Part shown: one piece after another, positions 44,501 through 64,000 of the stretch | Position numbering within the stretch: position 1 is the stretch's first letter | Layout of the letters: every line of letters begins with the position of its first letter | Assembly: GCA_903813345.2 (NCBI GenBank) | Contig: CAIIXF020000001.1 | Coordinates: 38,657,366 to 38,721,365, forward strand | Reading direction: 5' to 3' | DNA length: 64,000 bases | Origin: Owenia fusiformis | Lineage: Eukaryota; Annelida; Polychaeta; Sabellida; Oweniidae | The notes under the pieces: generated by a model | Databases searched by the model: none | The model's input: only the letters and a program-made list of their open reading frames with translations | What the model was told of the DNA's origin: nothing | Translations under genes and position numbers: made by a program

Positions 44501-47500
44501 CTTTAATATTTATGCATGTATAATAGAATGCATACAATAGAATTGTGATAATTATTCCTGGATGGTGGCCGAGATGAGTGAAAGTGAGTTTTTGAAGTGC
44601 CATATCTCATCCGCTAGCGATCTTAGATCTTTCTGTTTATATTAAACATAACACTCTGTTTTGTTCCCTTTTGGCACTTGTGCTAACATATTTTGTTATA
44701 TGATTAAGATTTTAACAGATTAACCTAATCAATTAGAATGTAGTGATTTTTAAATAGCGTACCCTTTTTACCCGCTTGCCCTGTTTCTTCATTATTAATT
44801 CATCCACCATTCCTTGAAGGCACATACTTATTAATATTGCCTGAAAATGTAAATTAAAATAATAAGCATGGGAAAAGTTATCAAAATATATGTTAAGTCT
44901 TACCATGTTTGGATTTGTGATTTCAGTTTAATTTGCAAAGAACAGTTGAAACCCACAAAAAAAAAATCATCTCAATCTTCAAGTCTTAACATAACCAAAC
45001 CTTTATTAATTTTCATACAATTAGAACATGTGTACATTTCACTAAGTTTGTTCACCCATTAAGGTGAGAACTCCACGATTGTTTTCTAGCATGCTATGAA
45101 TATTTTTTTCCTCACTTGGTCACTCAGTATTGTGATCCATTTAAGTTCATCTCTAGCGATGAGATACTCAAAGGCCAACTCTAAACGTGGAAGTCCCTCA
45201 AGTCTATCATTATCATCTACAGTCTAAAAGCAAAAAATAGCAATAAATAATATTCATTAAATATACTGTATTAACACATCACAAAGTCATAAATCCACAA
45301 TATTGGTCATGTAGTGTATTTCACACATTCATGAAATATTATCAGAAAAACGTCCAATGCTAAGTAATGGAATAGGTTATTATCTTATAATGAAGCATTC
45401 ACATGATGGCTGCCTTTTTATCCAAAGTCTCTTAATTTATCAGAAACCTAAAGTAGTAAATTCCAACAACAAAATGTCTTTATTCCTAGCTGCTTTCCAT
45501 ATTTTCTGCCATATTTTGTGTATGAGAACATGAGAATAACTCTTCTACTTACAGATGTGGTTATTCTCCAACACCTCATTCTGGTCACCTTAAAAGTTCC
45601 CTCCTTCACCTCATCCTAAAAAAATGTACAAATAACTGTATGGACATCACTAGAGAATTTATAATTTCATTAGAATTCCAAACAGGCAATAAAAACAACA
45701 GGTTTTATTATGGGAAATTATCATTTCACCATGCATATAAAAAGCATGTAATTTTGTTAAGAACAACAGAAGAAAAAAGAAAATCACCCATTGCCTGCTG
45801 CTAAGAAAACCTGTGATTTTTATCTGCAATAAGCTAAACTATTACTTTACTTATTATATAGTACTCCATCTAGCACTCTATATATGCAGTACTAAAAATA
45901 GATGAATATTAAAATGTACTTCAGTAGTATGTAAAAATTCTGCTGAGCTTTTTTAACAAATACAACATATCAATACATGTAAATACAACTAAAATATACA
46001 CTGACCCCATCCTGTATTCTAAAGTTGAGTTCCTTGTTTCCTGCGCTGACAATGGCTCTACAACCAGATCGTGGGTAGTCTGTTATAGCTGGCTTAAATT
46101 GGATATACCCGTAAAATTTTAAGGTCTTCACTAATTTTAAGTACTGTAAAAGAAAAATAATCTATATTAATGTACTTTACATTCAATGCAGGAGAGGTCT
46201 GGTACAATTTTATTTGACAGATTTTGATTCTTGGGTGTTGTAGGTTCTTTATAGAGGTAGAGTTTTTTTATATTTCTATCTGAGTGACATGCACACCATC
46301 ATACCGCACTTTGGGCTTGTTCATCATATTATGGCATAGTTCAGGCCCATAGCCGGGATTTGCCAAGGGGAGATTCACTTTTTGAAAAATTCCAGTGGGG
46401 TTCACTTGTGACAATTTTGGTCCAAAGATGGCCAAAATCACATAAAAGGTGCTCAGAATGGTGAAAAACTGCATGATATTGAAAGATCTTTTGACCGGGG
46501 GGGGGGGGGGGGGGGGGGGGTTCGCTCGAACACATGGAACCCCTCCCCCCCTGGTTATGGACCTGATAGTTTGATAATTAGTGTTTTATACAGAGATCTC
46601 CCTCACATAGCCATGAATCTGATACAAACTCAAGGTATGAAGAAGCGTGGATAGTTCCCTGGAATAAACAAGTGAATGATAATGTACTTGCCTCCTTTTT
46701 AGAACTTTTTTGTTTGAGAGTTTGAAGTTGTTTGTGCTGGTCCTTGGTGACCATCACCCAGTTTCTCTCAACATCACTCACAGCCTGAAATATTGTATCA
46801 AAATAGTATTATAAAAGAAAATCTATACTCATGCCATTTGTATGTTCAAACTACCCAAACCACATGCAGATCTGAAGCTCTGAAAACTTCTGAAAAGTTC
46901 TCCCATGAATAGGGTTTTCACAATGCCATATAAATGACTAAACAAACAGGGTGATTTGACAGGTGTCATTTAATGATTGATGCTATTTTTGAACAATATA
47001 CTTGATTCTACATAAATATTTGTACAGACCTGTACATAAAGCAGATTCATGGCAACCCTGTCTTCTAACAGATCATCATCCATGCTGATGTCCCAGTACC
47101 TTCAATACACATCAACAGCTTTTATTTCTATTGATTACACAGATTATTTTGCAAATCAAATACATACATTCCTGTACAAAATAAGATTTAGATATACATG
47201 TACTCCATTTTTCACAAAAGGAGATAAAAACGTGATCTTGTTCATTTACACAAAGAGACATTCCTTGGAATATTTATATAAATCAAATGGCATGAACATT
47301 GAACAGGTGTCAGAAGCATTAAAGCACTGATGTACCCAAAGGGGGGGGGGGGCATTGGGCCAGATTGGCCTGGTAGTTAAAAATGATACCGAAATTTTAC
47401 TATTTAATGTTCTAGGTGAATATCAATATTGTTTACATTTACTCACCCTTTTCTTAGTACAATCTTATGAACGCCTTCTTTATTTGCTGCCTTCAGTGAA

Positions 47501-50500
47501 ATGTGGGGAGACTCAAAGTCCTGCAGTTTCCTCACAACTAAAGATTATAAAAGTTGAATTATTGTAGTACATGGTGAAATACAAAGAAGGTTACACAAAC
47601 ACAGTCTGGTTAAACACATTATTACTTTGTTAGGATAACAAGCCTTTGGGAAATACTTACATCTGAATATCTTTAGCTGGTCTTTATATGTGTCCCTATA
47701 CGAGTTTCAAAACAATCTGGCCAATACTTCTCGAGTTATTTCTATTTTCAAAATGTGTTACATATACAGCTCTAAATCCTGATTTCAAACATTAACAACT
47801 CAAAATTGGAGGCCATGACATGAAAAAGTGTTCACAAAGCCATCGCTTACTTGAAAGATCTGCCCCTTCTTCCTTTTTAACTAGGTATAAACCAAAATAG
47901 AAGGCAAAGTCTTCTGGCAGATTGATGTTGCTGGCTACTGACTGAAATGAAAAAGTTTAATTTAGAAATGTTTTATGTTCTTTTAAGCTCATTTGGATGG
48001 GTCCTCTTTCTTTACTAGCACAACAATTCTGAATTGAATTGAGTATATTCAATTATGTGACAAAACTGATGCAATACAAACTAGCCAATTAAAAAATCAG
48101 GAAAATTTTATATCTGTGCATGCATACTTTCAATACTTGTAACTGACCCAAGTCTATAAAATCCTGGTTAGTACTCTGAAAGTTAATGTAATCTAAGGAG
48201 ATCATTCAAATTAAATTGTTTAAATCATAAGCCAAAAACTGAAATTAATGAATAAAAAATTGAATATTGAAAATCGATTCTGTTCACAAGACTGTTGTTA
48301 CGTACCTCTATGACATCATCTGTCTGGTCAGTTGATTGTATGTCTATAGAGATCTTGTGTCCATTCATCAGGAAGACTTCAAGGGTCACATTTTCTGGAG
48401 CTTCTTGTTGTGTTTCCTAGACATATACATACATGTACTGTCAAATCTGTACATATGGACACCTCACTAATCTGAACACTTTTTTCATCCTATTTAATTC
48501 TCTAATTGACTTCCATGTTTAAAAACCTTGAATGAGAACATTCCCAATCCTTTTAGAAGATACATAATGTCTTGATTTAAGAGAATGTACTTTATGATTA
48601 GGTGATAATTAGGTGACAATTTTCACTCAGTGTAGAAAAAATCTTGCAATGAACAATGGGATGTATTTTATATTGAAACATAAACATATTGGAAACACTA
48701 ACCTGTTGTGCTTGGAGCAGAAACCCATTGAATATATGTGAATTGGCAATCCTTGGCTCTTGACTGACTGAAATAAAAAACAAACATCTCATCAATATCC
48801 TATAGCAAACCAAACATTCCAAGACATGCTCTAAATTAATATTATCAAACTTAGCAATATAACTATTTGAGTAACACAGGGTTCTGTTTAGACTAATTCA
48901 GAGGTTTTTGAGCAGACTGTAGTAGACTGCTTTTCTTTTTTGGGGTTCTGTACATTATATTGTATATATTATGTACATGTACTTACTTATTTGAACATAT
49001 CTCTCAAGCATCATGCGGCGCTCCTCAAGTTGCACCCCTGACAATGACAGCAATTTCTTTGGTGGGAATGGTGGCAGAGCATTTGTTGTGAACTCTTTCT
49101 TTAGCTAAAATTATTTTTTCAATTTAATATTATTATGTATCTAATGAACAGGAGTTGAGGTTTTCAGGTTTCAGGTTCTCAGGTTTCTGAGAGCAGCTGG
49201 CCAAAATGGTATTACGGACCTGTTGCCATGTTATTTTCCTATACACACTGAAAAGTCAACTGGTCTGTATTAATGACCTGGCAAATGACCAGTGAACCGG
49301 CCCTTAGCGCAGGCCCTGCTAATGAGACATGAATTATATGTAACAATTATAATTTCGCTGAGGAAAATGTTTGACATAAAATATGGCTTAAGTTTAGTTA
49401 ACATTTTTACATTCAAAATTTGGGAAAAATCTGAAGGAATTTCAAGCTCTGCTGAAAAAATAGGTCCCTTGAAAACTAGATACTTTGATTGACAAGGATC
49501 CTTCAGTTACTTCTAATATTTTCTTGGGGAATAAATCAATATGTGTACCTGTTCATGGAAATTATGCAACTGCTTGTAGCGGACTGAACAGTGGAACACA
49601 CCATTAATATGGACATTAAAACTCTGAAAACACAAACAATTACAGTAAAAGAATATCACCAAATGCAATGCAGGAATATGGCGGTAGTCTGGTAGTTCAA
49701 ACAGATTAAACCTGCTATCATGCAATGTTTTTTAGCATAAAAATCACAATATTGTGGCTCAGTACTCCTAAATAGGAAGGTTTGAAAATGTTAAATGAAG
49801 CATGATTTCCTTATGATTATCATGGAAGACATTTTGCATTTTTTTAGAAAGTTGTCAATGCTAAAATTGAAAAATTGTTTTACTATCCGAGTAAATTCTG
49901 TTGCAACTGAAAATGTTCTCTGTCCCTGATCAGATACATTTTCAAACATCACGATTGAACTTTTGATTCTGGATTTTACAAAGCACAAATAAAAAACGAT
50001 ACAATATCATAAAATATGTTTATTTTTCCACATAATATTATACTATGGTCATTTGATTACTTATTTCTTTACGTTGGATAGATTCACATCTTCGCTACTT
50101 TGAAATATTATGTAGGTGTTTTTGGGCTGTCTTAGACCACAACCATCTGAATATTTTCCAATTACATTTCTGGCACCTTTCTCTTCAGTTTACCATCAAC
50201 ATGTTTATAAGTCATCCCAATTACATTTACCACTGTCATCTCTATATTTAGATGTACCTACATTGTAAGTACTCCAAATATACTGACATACATGTATCTA
50301 ATGCCCCATCTAATGTATAAACTGCTTCCACCTATTGTTTCAGTACAAATGTATATGTGTCGATTATACTCTCCATAAATTGTACATTTAAGTACATCTA
50401 AAGTACTCCTCCACCCTCTATTTCAAAAAGTAGGTTGTTGCAAGACTAATGTCTATGTGGCCATCCATAACAAATTAAATGCATCTCATTAAGGCTGTCT

Positions 50501-51812
50501 TCACTGCCTTGTACCCATCACATTGGCATGTGCCAAATGGATATCAATCAGGGTATAGTTGATGCCCATTGCCCGGCATCTGTTGGATATACAGAGCCTT
50601 TGTTGCATCTTGCATGCATTCAGTATGTTTGTTATAACTTTGTGTGTGGCGAGCACAAGTGCTATTGTGCAACTACCACTATTGGCTCATGCAGGCGCAT
50701 ACGTGATGGTTGACGCATAAGTTATCAAAACATTAGCGGAATTGGTTGCAAAGATCAAGATAAGTAAAAGAAAATACCAACCTTGGCAAAGCTACAGTCT
50801 GTAGTCCCCCACCCAAAAAAAGCTGCGCTGACACTTCATAAGCAAATTGCTAGTTACACAGCGGGCGAGAATTTTAAACTATGCACCATCCGCTAGGTGC
50901 GCTATTCCATTATACACATATAATATATATTTGACGTCATATAATATATAATTATAGCGCGAGACATCTATCGGCGAGCTCAGGAATGAAAAGCCATGGG
51001 CTTTCAACTAGAAGGGTATGCAACTCTATGTAATAACATGAGACCTTCAAAATGAGCAATGACATGCTTCCCTTTTATGGCAATATTTCAAAAAGTATTA
51101 GATAAATGTATATGTTTTAGTATTATTTTGAATAAAAATCAATTTTTAATATGATTTAAGCATAAAATATATTCAATATCATGTAAAAGTAAACAAAATA
51201 GACCAATAAGAATAAGAGTTATCAAGATGTTCTCTTTGAGTATTGCATTGTGGGTAATTATTCAAGAACACATTCCAATAAAAAGATAATTTGTGGGAGA
51301 ATGTTCACTTTCTGTATTGTCATAATTAGGATGAATTCCAATTTTTATTAAATTATCAAGATGTATGTAGAAGATCATGTTTTTATTTTTGAGTTATTTC
51401 TTTTAATCATCAATAAAAAGTACAAAATAAGATTTTCTTGGAATGTGTACATTCTCCAATTTTAAAAAAACCCATGGCAATGTTTATGTATGAAATATGG
51501 GAAGTTGCCTACCCTTCTAGTTGAAAGCCCATGGAAAAGCATGAACCAAATTTGACGCGTCAGAACAGCAATTCGCCCGCTGTGTTATGATGCCTACCAG
51601 ATGAGATGACTGCGCACTTTGGTCCTAACATGGACTTTCTTGATAGCCCATGGTGCTAAGTCTCACTAAAATCAGGCCAGATCAATGAAAAAATACTTCC
51701 GTTTTTATGTTTACATATAGACTATATGGTCTATTTGTGTCTAAATGCTTACCGTATATGAAGATCCACCTTCATCCTTAAAATCTGTAGTGTCGGGAAT
51801 GGAGAAATGCAT
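41501..51812 (-). CDS. SNX17: Sorting nexin-17, complete 15-exon gene
   Basis: Fifteen exons (transcript order) join in frame to 465 residues, against about 470 in vertebrates: 51753-51812, 49549-49623, 48987-49104, 48703-48767, 48306-48416, 47851-47941, 47447-47537, 47030-47099, 46692-46784, 46006-46143, 45553-45615, 45116-45223, 44772-44840, 44262-44411, 41501-41596. The start MHFSIP is the family start, with A at -3. The PX domain (about 1-109) has FNVHINGVFHC, SVRYKQL, LPPFPPKK and ERR and binds PI3P on early endosomes. The FERM-like module (about 115-390) has VTLEVFLMNGHK, LPEDFAFYFGLYLV, SDVERNWVMVTKDQHKQL, RMRCWRI and LELAFEYLIARD and reads NPxY cargo tails. The C-terminal tail ends AFEGIGDDDL; the terminal Leu is known to dock on Retriever (VPS26C). 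It recycles integrins and LRP-type receptors. All introns are GT-AG except one GC-AG. It is divergent with AK2. Confidence 0.96.
41597..44261. other. Last intron of SNX17
   Basis: A 2.7-kb intron without other exons. It contains a dispersed repeat at about 41840-42240. Confidence 0.85.
41840..42240. repeat. Dispersed repeat, CGGACAAATGGATGGACAAA type
   Basis: The segment has words such as GGCATCAGCATATAAAAT, TTTGAGTTATCGCCCGGAC and CCTATATCCCCCTCGAAC. I associate these with common dispersed repeats of marine invertebrates. Some phrases recur diverged at about 63240-63450. The class is not determined. Confidence 0.4.
44763..44772 (-). other. Two possible in-frame donors at SNX17 exon 13
   Basis: Exon 13 can end at 44772 (CGG|GTAAAA) or 44763 (AGG|GTACGC). 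Both keep the frame and differ by three residues (VKR) in the basic linker after the FERM module. Sequence alone does not decide between them. Confidence 0.6.
46341..46565. mobile_element. 225-bp MITE in a SNX17 intron
   Basis: Ends TCAGGCCCATAGCCGGG and, inverted, TCAGGTCCATAACCAGGG, with TAGT on both sides as a possible 4-bp duplication. It contains a 24-base G run (46497-46520). Confidence 0.6.
46497..46520 (+). repeat. Poly-G tract, 24 bases
   Basis: An uninterrupted G run. On the transcribed SNX17 strand it reads as poly-C. Its length is prone to sequencing error. Confidence 0.9.
46686..46691 (-). other. Non-canonical GC donor of SNX17 intron 9
   Basis: Exon 9 ends ...AAAAAGGAG| and the intron starts GCAAGT. 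Apart from the T-to-C change the site matches the U1 consensus perfectly, as is usual for GC-AG introns. Using any nearby GT would break the family-conserved SKKE-(Y/F)LKL junction. Confidence 0.85.
49624..51752. other. SNX17 intron 1
   Basis: The 2.1-kb first intron, holding a TIR element at 50857-51584 and otherwise nothing recognised. Confidence 0.85.
50857..51584. mobile_element. 728-bp TIR element with TTA duplication
   Basis: Ends CACAGCGGGCGA and, inverted, CACAGCGGGCGAAT, flanked by TTA on both sides (50854-50856, 51585-51587). A second inverted pair lies inside: CCATGGGCTTTCAACTAGAA at about 50995 and its complement at about 51510. CAC ends with a 3-bp duplication could be CACTA-type. 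No protein seen. Confidence 0.7.
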
Positions 51813-51913
51813 GTTTGTGGCTGCCTTAAAACCTCACATTGTCTGGAAAATCAAGTACTTTCATTGAATTTCGTAGGATTCACAAACTCCCCTTTCTCCA
51901 TTTTGTTTTGGAG

Positions 51914-51923
51914 GTCATGTGAC
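51914..51923. promoter_or_regulatory. E-box GTCATGTGAC (TFE/MITF/USF type)
   Basis: A ten-base near-palindrome, one base from the TFEB/USF ideal GTCACGTGAC, about 100 bp upstream of the SNX17 start codon. TFEB-type sites are known at endolysosomal genes. The link here is inferred. Confidence 0.45.
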
Positions 51924-52091
51924 CAGAACACATTCCAAGGTCAACCAATTAAATTCTCATCCGTCTCTTTTCATCCGCAATATAAGCTATGTGAAATCAA
52001 TGTAATCTATATATCTTTTAAGAAATTTTAAATATTAGCTAATCATTGTATTTAGGCTAAAACAAGCATTTAAAGCAGGGGAAAGTAATAG

Positions 52092-52103
52092 TGCGCATGC
52101 GCA
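52092..52103. promoter_or_regulatory. NRF-1 site TGCGCATGCGCA
   Basis: A perfect 12-base palindrome matching the NRF-1 consensus (YGCGCATGCGCR), 91 bp upstream of the AK2 start codon. NRF-1 controls many nuclear genes for mitochondrial proteins, and AK2 is one. Such sites are frequent in bidirectional promoters. Confidence 0.75.
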
Positions 52104-52193
52104 GTGACCTTTACCTAGATGCCCACGTTGAAGAACTACTGAAGGATAACTCGGTCCATTTAGAAGAGTTTTCTGAGCAGTACGATATTAGAA

Positions 52194-60442
<8,249 letters not shown>

Positions 60443-62141
60443 TCCCCCTAGATTGCTACTAATGTACAAATAGGATAAGAATAGAATAGTTAAGCTAAAT
60501 GGAAATAGGTTTTATGAGGCTTAAATCAGTCAGTGGAAATTACAAAGATTTGTCTCGTCCTTAACAGATAAATATTTATAACTCTGGAAAAAATATTTTC
60601 CCGTCTGATTCTTTTCTGTTATCACATATTTTCCCTATTGTATTATCTTAATAGTTCTTTTATGCAAATATAAAACATTTACTGTCAGTACTAAAGACAC
60701 ATTTTCACCTTTCCACTGGCCATTTAACCTGAAGTTCTAATTTAAGTAAATCCTTCAAAACATCTGCTGTGGATAACCTTCCTATTAACTTTAACATCAG
60801 ATTCTCGGAGTGCACCTTTGGTAAAGTATGGTGTCCAAATATAAGCAGTTGTAGAAAAATGGAGTTAATTTAGTTGTCATGGTGTTAAGCCACGATATAG
60901 CTCCCTCCTTGACCCCAAAAATAAAAGTCTGAATGTTGGTTCAAACACTTTTCCAGGTCATTCCAATTCATTGCTTTTGAGATATTATCATTTACTCCCC
61001 TTCCCCTAACAATATTGCATATATGTAACTTAATTTTTCCACAACTGTTAATATTTAGACACCATTCCTAAAGTTATTTTTGTTGCCAAATGGGGAGCAG
61101 AGGAAGGGGGTCATGCAAAGTGATTTTCAAATTCTGTTTTGATGAGATCACTACTGTGTACTACTGCAGTATATATTGACAGCTCAGACACCACTTCTTC
61201 CAAAATTGTAGACAGGAATTTGTGATTTCAATAATTTTTGATTTATATAATAAAACAACTTTTCTATGGACTTTTAGAATCTCTTTTATCAGTTTTACCT
61301 GCATTCTGTTTGAATACCACAAGCTAGGGGAGATCCGTCGAACTTCAACATACTTCGTCATGGGGCTATTTCGACATTGGCTTATATTTTCCATTCACGA
61401 AGTCCGCCATGTCTGTTTTTGAAAATTTTAAAAAATAAATTGAAATCTCCAACAGGCCCCATGGTTGAAGTAGCCCCATGACGAAGTAACCCCATTCGTC
61501 GAAGTTCGACGGATCTCCCATAATGAAAGTTTGAAATTGTCAATTCCTGGCAGTCGTTTCAAAATATTAATGTGATACTGCTTTTCAACAATGCTCAGGT
61601 ATTGCCTGAAATTGAATATAACTGCCTTTGCATTGTAAATTTCCTTATTCTCTGTATTTGACTGAACGAATCATGAAATTAATATTTGTGGCTAATAAGT
61701 GCAATAAAGTTGAAATATTTGATATTTTGTGTGAAACTATTCAAAATGTTAACTGACTGTACATGTGTGTTTTGAATGATCTCCTAATAGTTCTGTGGTG
61801 TGGAGTAAAAATCACGTGTAAATGGATCCATTGTTGAAAAATGCTACCATTTTCATTTCTAGATCTTTATTATCTGCCCAATTCATTGCAATTCATAAAA
61901 CCAAAACGATTTTCTATGATTTCTGTGTACCACATCATTTTACTCTTCCTTATTCCTCACTTCCCTTGTTATCAACCTTAGCCCTCACACAGTGCCTTGT
62001 AAGATATTGTTAAATATGCATAAGGAGAAATATTCAGAGATTTTGGAAGTACATGTAATACAAATACTAGATACATATCTGTATGATAAATCTAATGTTA
62101 ATTAATGTTTGTTTTGAGGTTGACTATTGCTGTTTTTTCAG
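60443..62141. other. AK2 3' UTR / intron of the alternative isoform
   Basis: Non-coding DNA, containing a small MITE at 61327-61521. AATAAA at about 61698 is a candidate end for the longer-protein isoform. Confidence 0.6.
61327..61521. mobile_element. About 190-bp MITE with TA duplication
   Basis: Ends GGGGAGATCCGTCGAACTTC and its inverted copy GAAGTTCGACGGATCTCCC, plus an internal inverted pair around TTCGTCATGGGGCTA. It is flanked by TA. It lies between the AK2 stop codon and the alternative last exon. Confidence 0.75.
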
Positions 62142-62260
62142 ATCTTTGATGACAAACTCAATAGGAAATATGATGTACCAATGAAATAAAGCCATCTCCA
62201 CAATTCTTAACAAAAGCCCACGCCCCTTGGATGAGGTTCAATAGCAATAAATATGTACAT
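62142..62260 (+). CDS. AK2: Candidate alternative last exon of AK2
   Basis: A strong acceptor (TTGCTGTTTTTTCAG) precedes this segment. Spliced from the internal donor at 60416, the frame reads His-Leu-stop (TGA at 62147-62149), giving a protein 8 residues shorter than the main form. AATAAA occurs at 62185-62190 and 62246-62251, giving a short 3' UTR. It mirrors the vertebrate AK2 A/B isoform design but needs transcript support. Confidence 0.5.
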
Positions 62261-64000
62261 GTATAATGTATATACAATTTCTTTTTCTTTGAAGTTGAAA
62301 TAATTTCAGAGACAAAGGAATTGTTTGAATTTAAATTTTAAAGAACTTAATGATGAACATTCAAATACAGGTTAGGATATTGCTTAGGATAATATTTATT
62401 TCAAAATCATGATTTTAAAAAAATGATGTTTATTTGGATGAGAAAGGTTGGTAGGCATTGGTGCCTTCATTGTGAATTAGTATTAACTGATATGAATACT
62501 GTAAAACATGAAATCTTGAAAGTTGTTACCATACTCATCAATGGAGCATTCAGTGAAATTAACATGTTCTACAGTATTCACTGGTTATAATAACATATAA
62601 AAGGTCTACAGTAAAGTATTCAGGCTACAGCTGAGTATATATGATCATATACAGTGGAACATTATGTAACGAAATGAATACAAATTCTGGGTAGTAGTAA
62701 AGTTAATTCATTGAGATTTGAAAACACCAGGGTAAAATACACATAACAGAGTCTCTCATTTCATACATTGATTATATATGATCATTAGAGCTGGTCACAT
62801 CTCATAATTTGTAACTGTTTGCATATAGTAAAATTGCCATAATTCTGACCATTTGCATCGGGTGATGTCAAAGGCTCATTTGTATTTTGGGACTGAATTG
62901 TGTTCTGCGTATAACTTGATTTATTAAGGGTACTCAAAGTATCCATTATGAACTAATAACAAAATAAATATACTATTTTAAGATCAACAATCAACACAAC
63001 CTATTATGTTTTTCTATTTTTGTTATTTTATATTTATGTACTCACAATGAAGGTGACATAATACTGTAATAAATGATTCTGCTATAATTCTGCAAATGAT
63101 TATGAAATCCCATGCCATTTTGGATTTTACAAAGCCTGAATCTGAAAAATGTTACATATGAAAACTTCTAATTCCCTTTCATTTGAGAATAATAAACCTT
63201 TACTTCAGAGGTCTTAAAATTAACAGAAATTCCCGTTGTCTCAAGAATTCATTCTCGCCCCCTTGGGGTCAGGTCGAAAAAAAATGGAATATATGTTGAA
63301 AAGAATATATGCTATCAAAAATGCATACAATAATGCCCATAATTCTTGAAGCGGTGGCCATTTTGGAAAATTTCCATTATATAATTTTTCATCATGCATC
63401 TTTCTCTCAAATATGAAGTAAATCTGTCCACTGGTATTTGAGTTGCTACATAAGGATGGCTTCACTATCTTCTTAATATAGGTAACCAAAAGCTTTGAAA
63501 ACCAAGTGAGGACTCGTATTCTAGCCAAACTATTAAAACATCAATTGCAGCAGAACATATGTCATCTAATTTGAACACTTAAATGATACATGTGATAAGA
63601 CTCATTCTTTGTCAAAACTGGAATATTTTGATGGCTGATCTCTTCAAAATGAAACAAGGCAAAAGTAAAAGCTGGAACCTTTGGTGAAAACTGAGAATTG
63701 TTCATGGACAACGTGGGCAATTTCAGAGGCTCACCATCTGGTCAATAAAATACTATCAGAATATCACCAGGTTTGCTTTCTTGTGTCTCACTGTATAGCA
63801 TTATTATCATCTGATTCAATAAATGTAATATAACTAGTTTATGCTTTTTCTCATTTAATATTTATTCTCCTCATACAATTTAAACATGCAAGTTGGGCAT
63901 AGCCATGTGTTGCATAAACTACAAAATGCTGTCCTGCCTGTTACTGACCATTTTATAATGAGAACACCTTTAATGGCATTACCATTGACATCTATGCTAT
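62261..64000. other. Intergenic DNA downstream of AK2; no gene seen
   Basis: AT-rich, with no exon recognised. A diverged relative of the 41840-42240 dispersed repeat lies at about 63240-63450 (TATTTGAGTTGC, CATTTTGGAAAA). Confidence 0.45.

Larger units (their letters stand above)
51813..52193. promoter_or_regulatory. Shared divergent promoter region of SNX17 and AK2
   Basis: Only 381 bp separates the two start codons, so both 5' UTRs and core promoters must lie here unless upstream non-coding exons exist. No TATA box is obvious near either start. An NRF-1 palindrome and an E-box are present. Both starts have a purine at -3, and AK2 also has G at +4. Confidence 0.75.

Noticed and set aside
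46268-46535. Overlapping minus-strand ORFs within a SNX17 intron
   Set aside because: They lie in a MITE with a poly-G tract. The encoded proline run comes from the tract.
62142-62189. Reading of the 62142 segment as IFDDKLNRKYDVPMK-stop
   Set aside because: This frame is not the one produced by splicing from the AK2 internal donor, which gives His-Leu-stop. I see no other exon it could join.

Overview
This is a window of animal nuclear DNA. Spliceosomal introns with GT-AG borders break every conserved gene, intergenic space is long and AT-rich, and transposon relics of many kinds are dense. The two well-conserved genes (SNX17 and AK2), a Ngaro-type tyrosine-recombinase retrotransposon, a PRDM9-like PR/SET gene and many TIR elements fit a marine invertebrate. 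I cannot fix the phylum from the sequence alone.

Layout. 0.6-0.8 kb: one isolated candidate exon. 4-9 kb: nested DNA transposons, including a 2.15-kb element with near-perfect 79-bp TIRs and a Tc1/mariner relic inside it. 9-21 kb: a pair of inverted 15-bp-period arrays bracket a tRNA-derived SINE, a 6.5-kb Ngaro-like retrotransposon with textbook split direct repeats, a dimeric TIR element, and a LINE 3' end hit by a foldback element. 22-34 kb: no convincing gene, but MITEs, minisatellites and hairpins, several with clear target-site duplications. 34.06-38.58 kb (+): a five-exon PR/SET-domain gene without zinc fingers. 41.5-51.8 kb (-): a complete 15-exon SNX17 gene. 52.19-60.44 kb (+): a complete AK2 (mitochondrial intermembrane-space adenylate kinase) gene with a possible alternative last exon at 62.14 kb.

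SNX17 and AK2 are divergent, with 381 bp between their start codons. This spacer holds a perfect NRF-1 palindrome and a TFE/USF-type E-box, so it probably works as a bidirectional housekeeping promoter. SNX17 is the PI3P-binding, NPxY-cargo adaptor of the Retriever recycling pathway. AK2 interconverts adenine nucleotides in mitochondria. The two share no known pathway, so only their promoter links them.

The most unusual structural signal is a set of three sequence-distinct arrays (6.6/7.7 kb, 9.0/21.1 kb, 52.5/53.8 kb). All have a 15-bp period and keep CCGA at the same place in the unit. In one clear case they form the terminal inverted repeats of a transposon. Gene-level entries give CDS limits, and their exon coordinates are in the evidence text.
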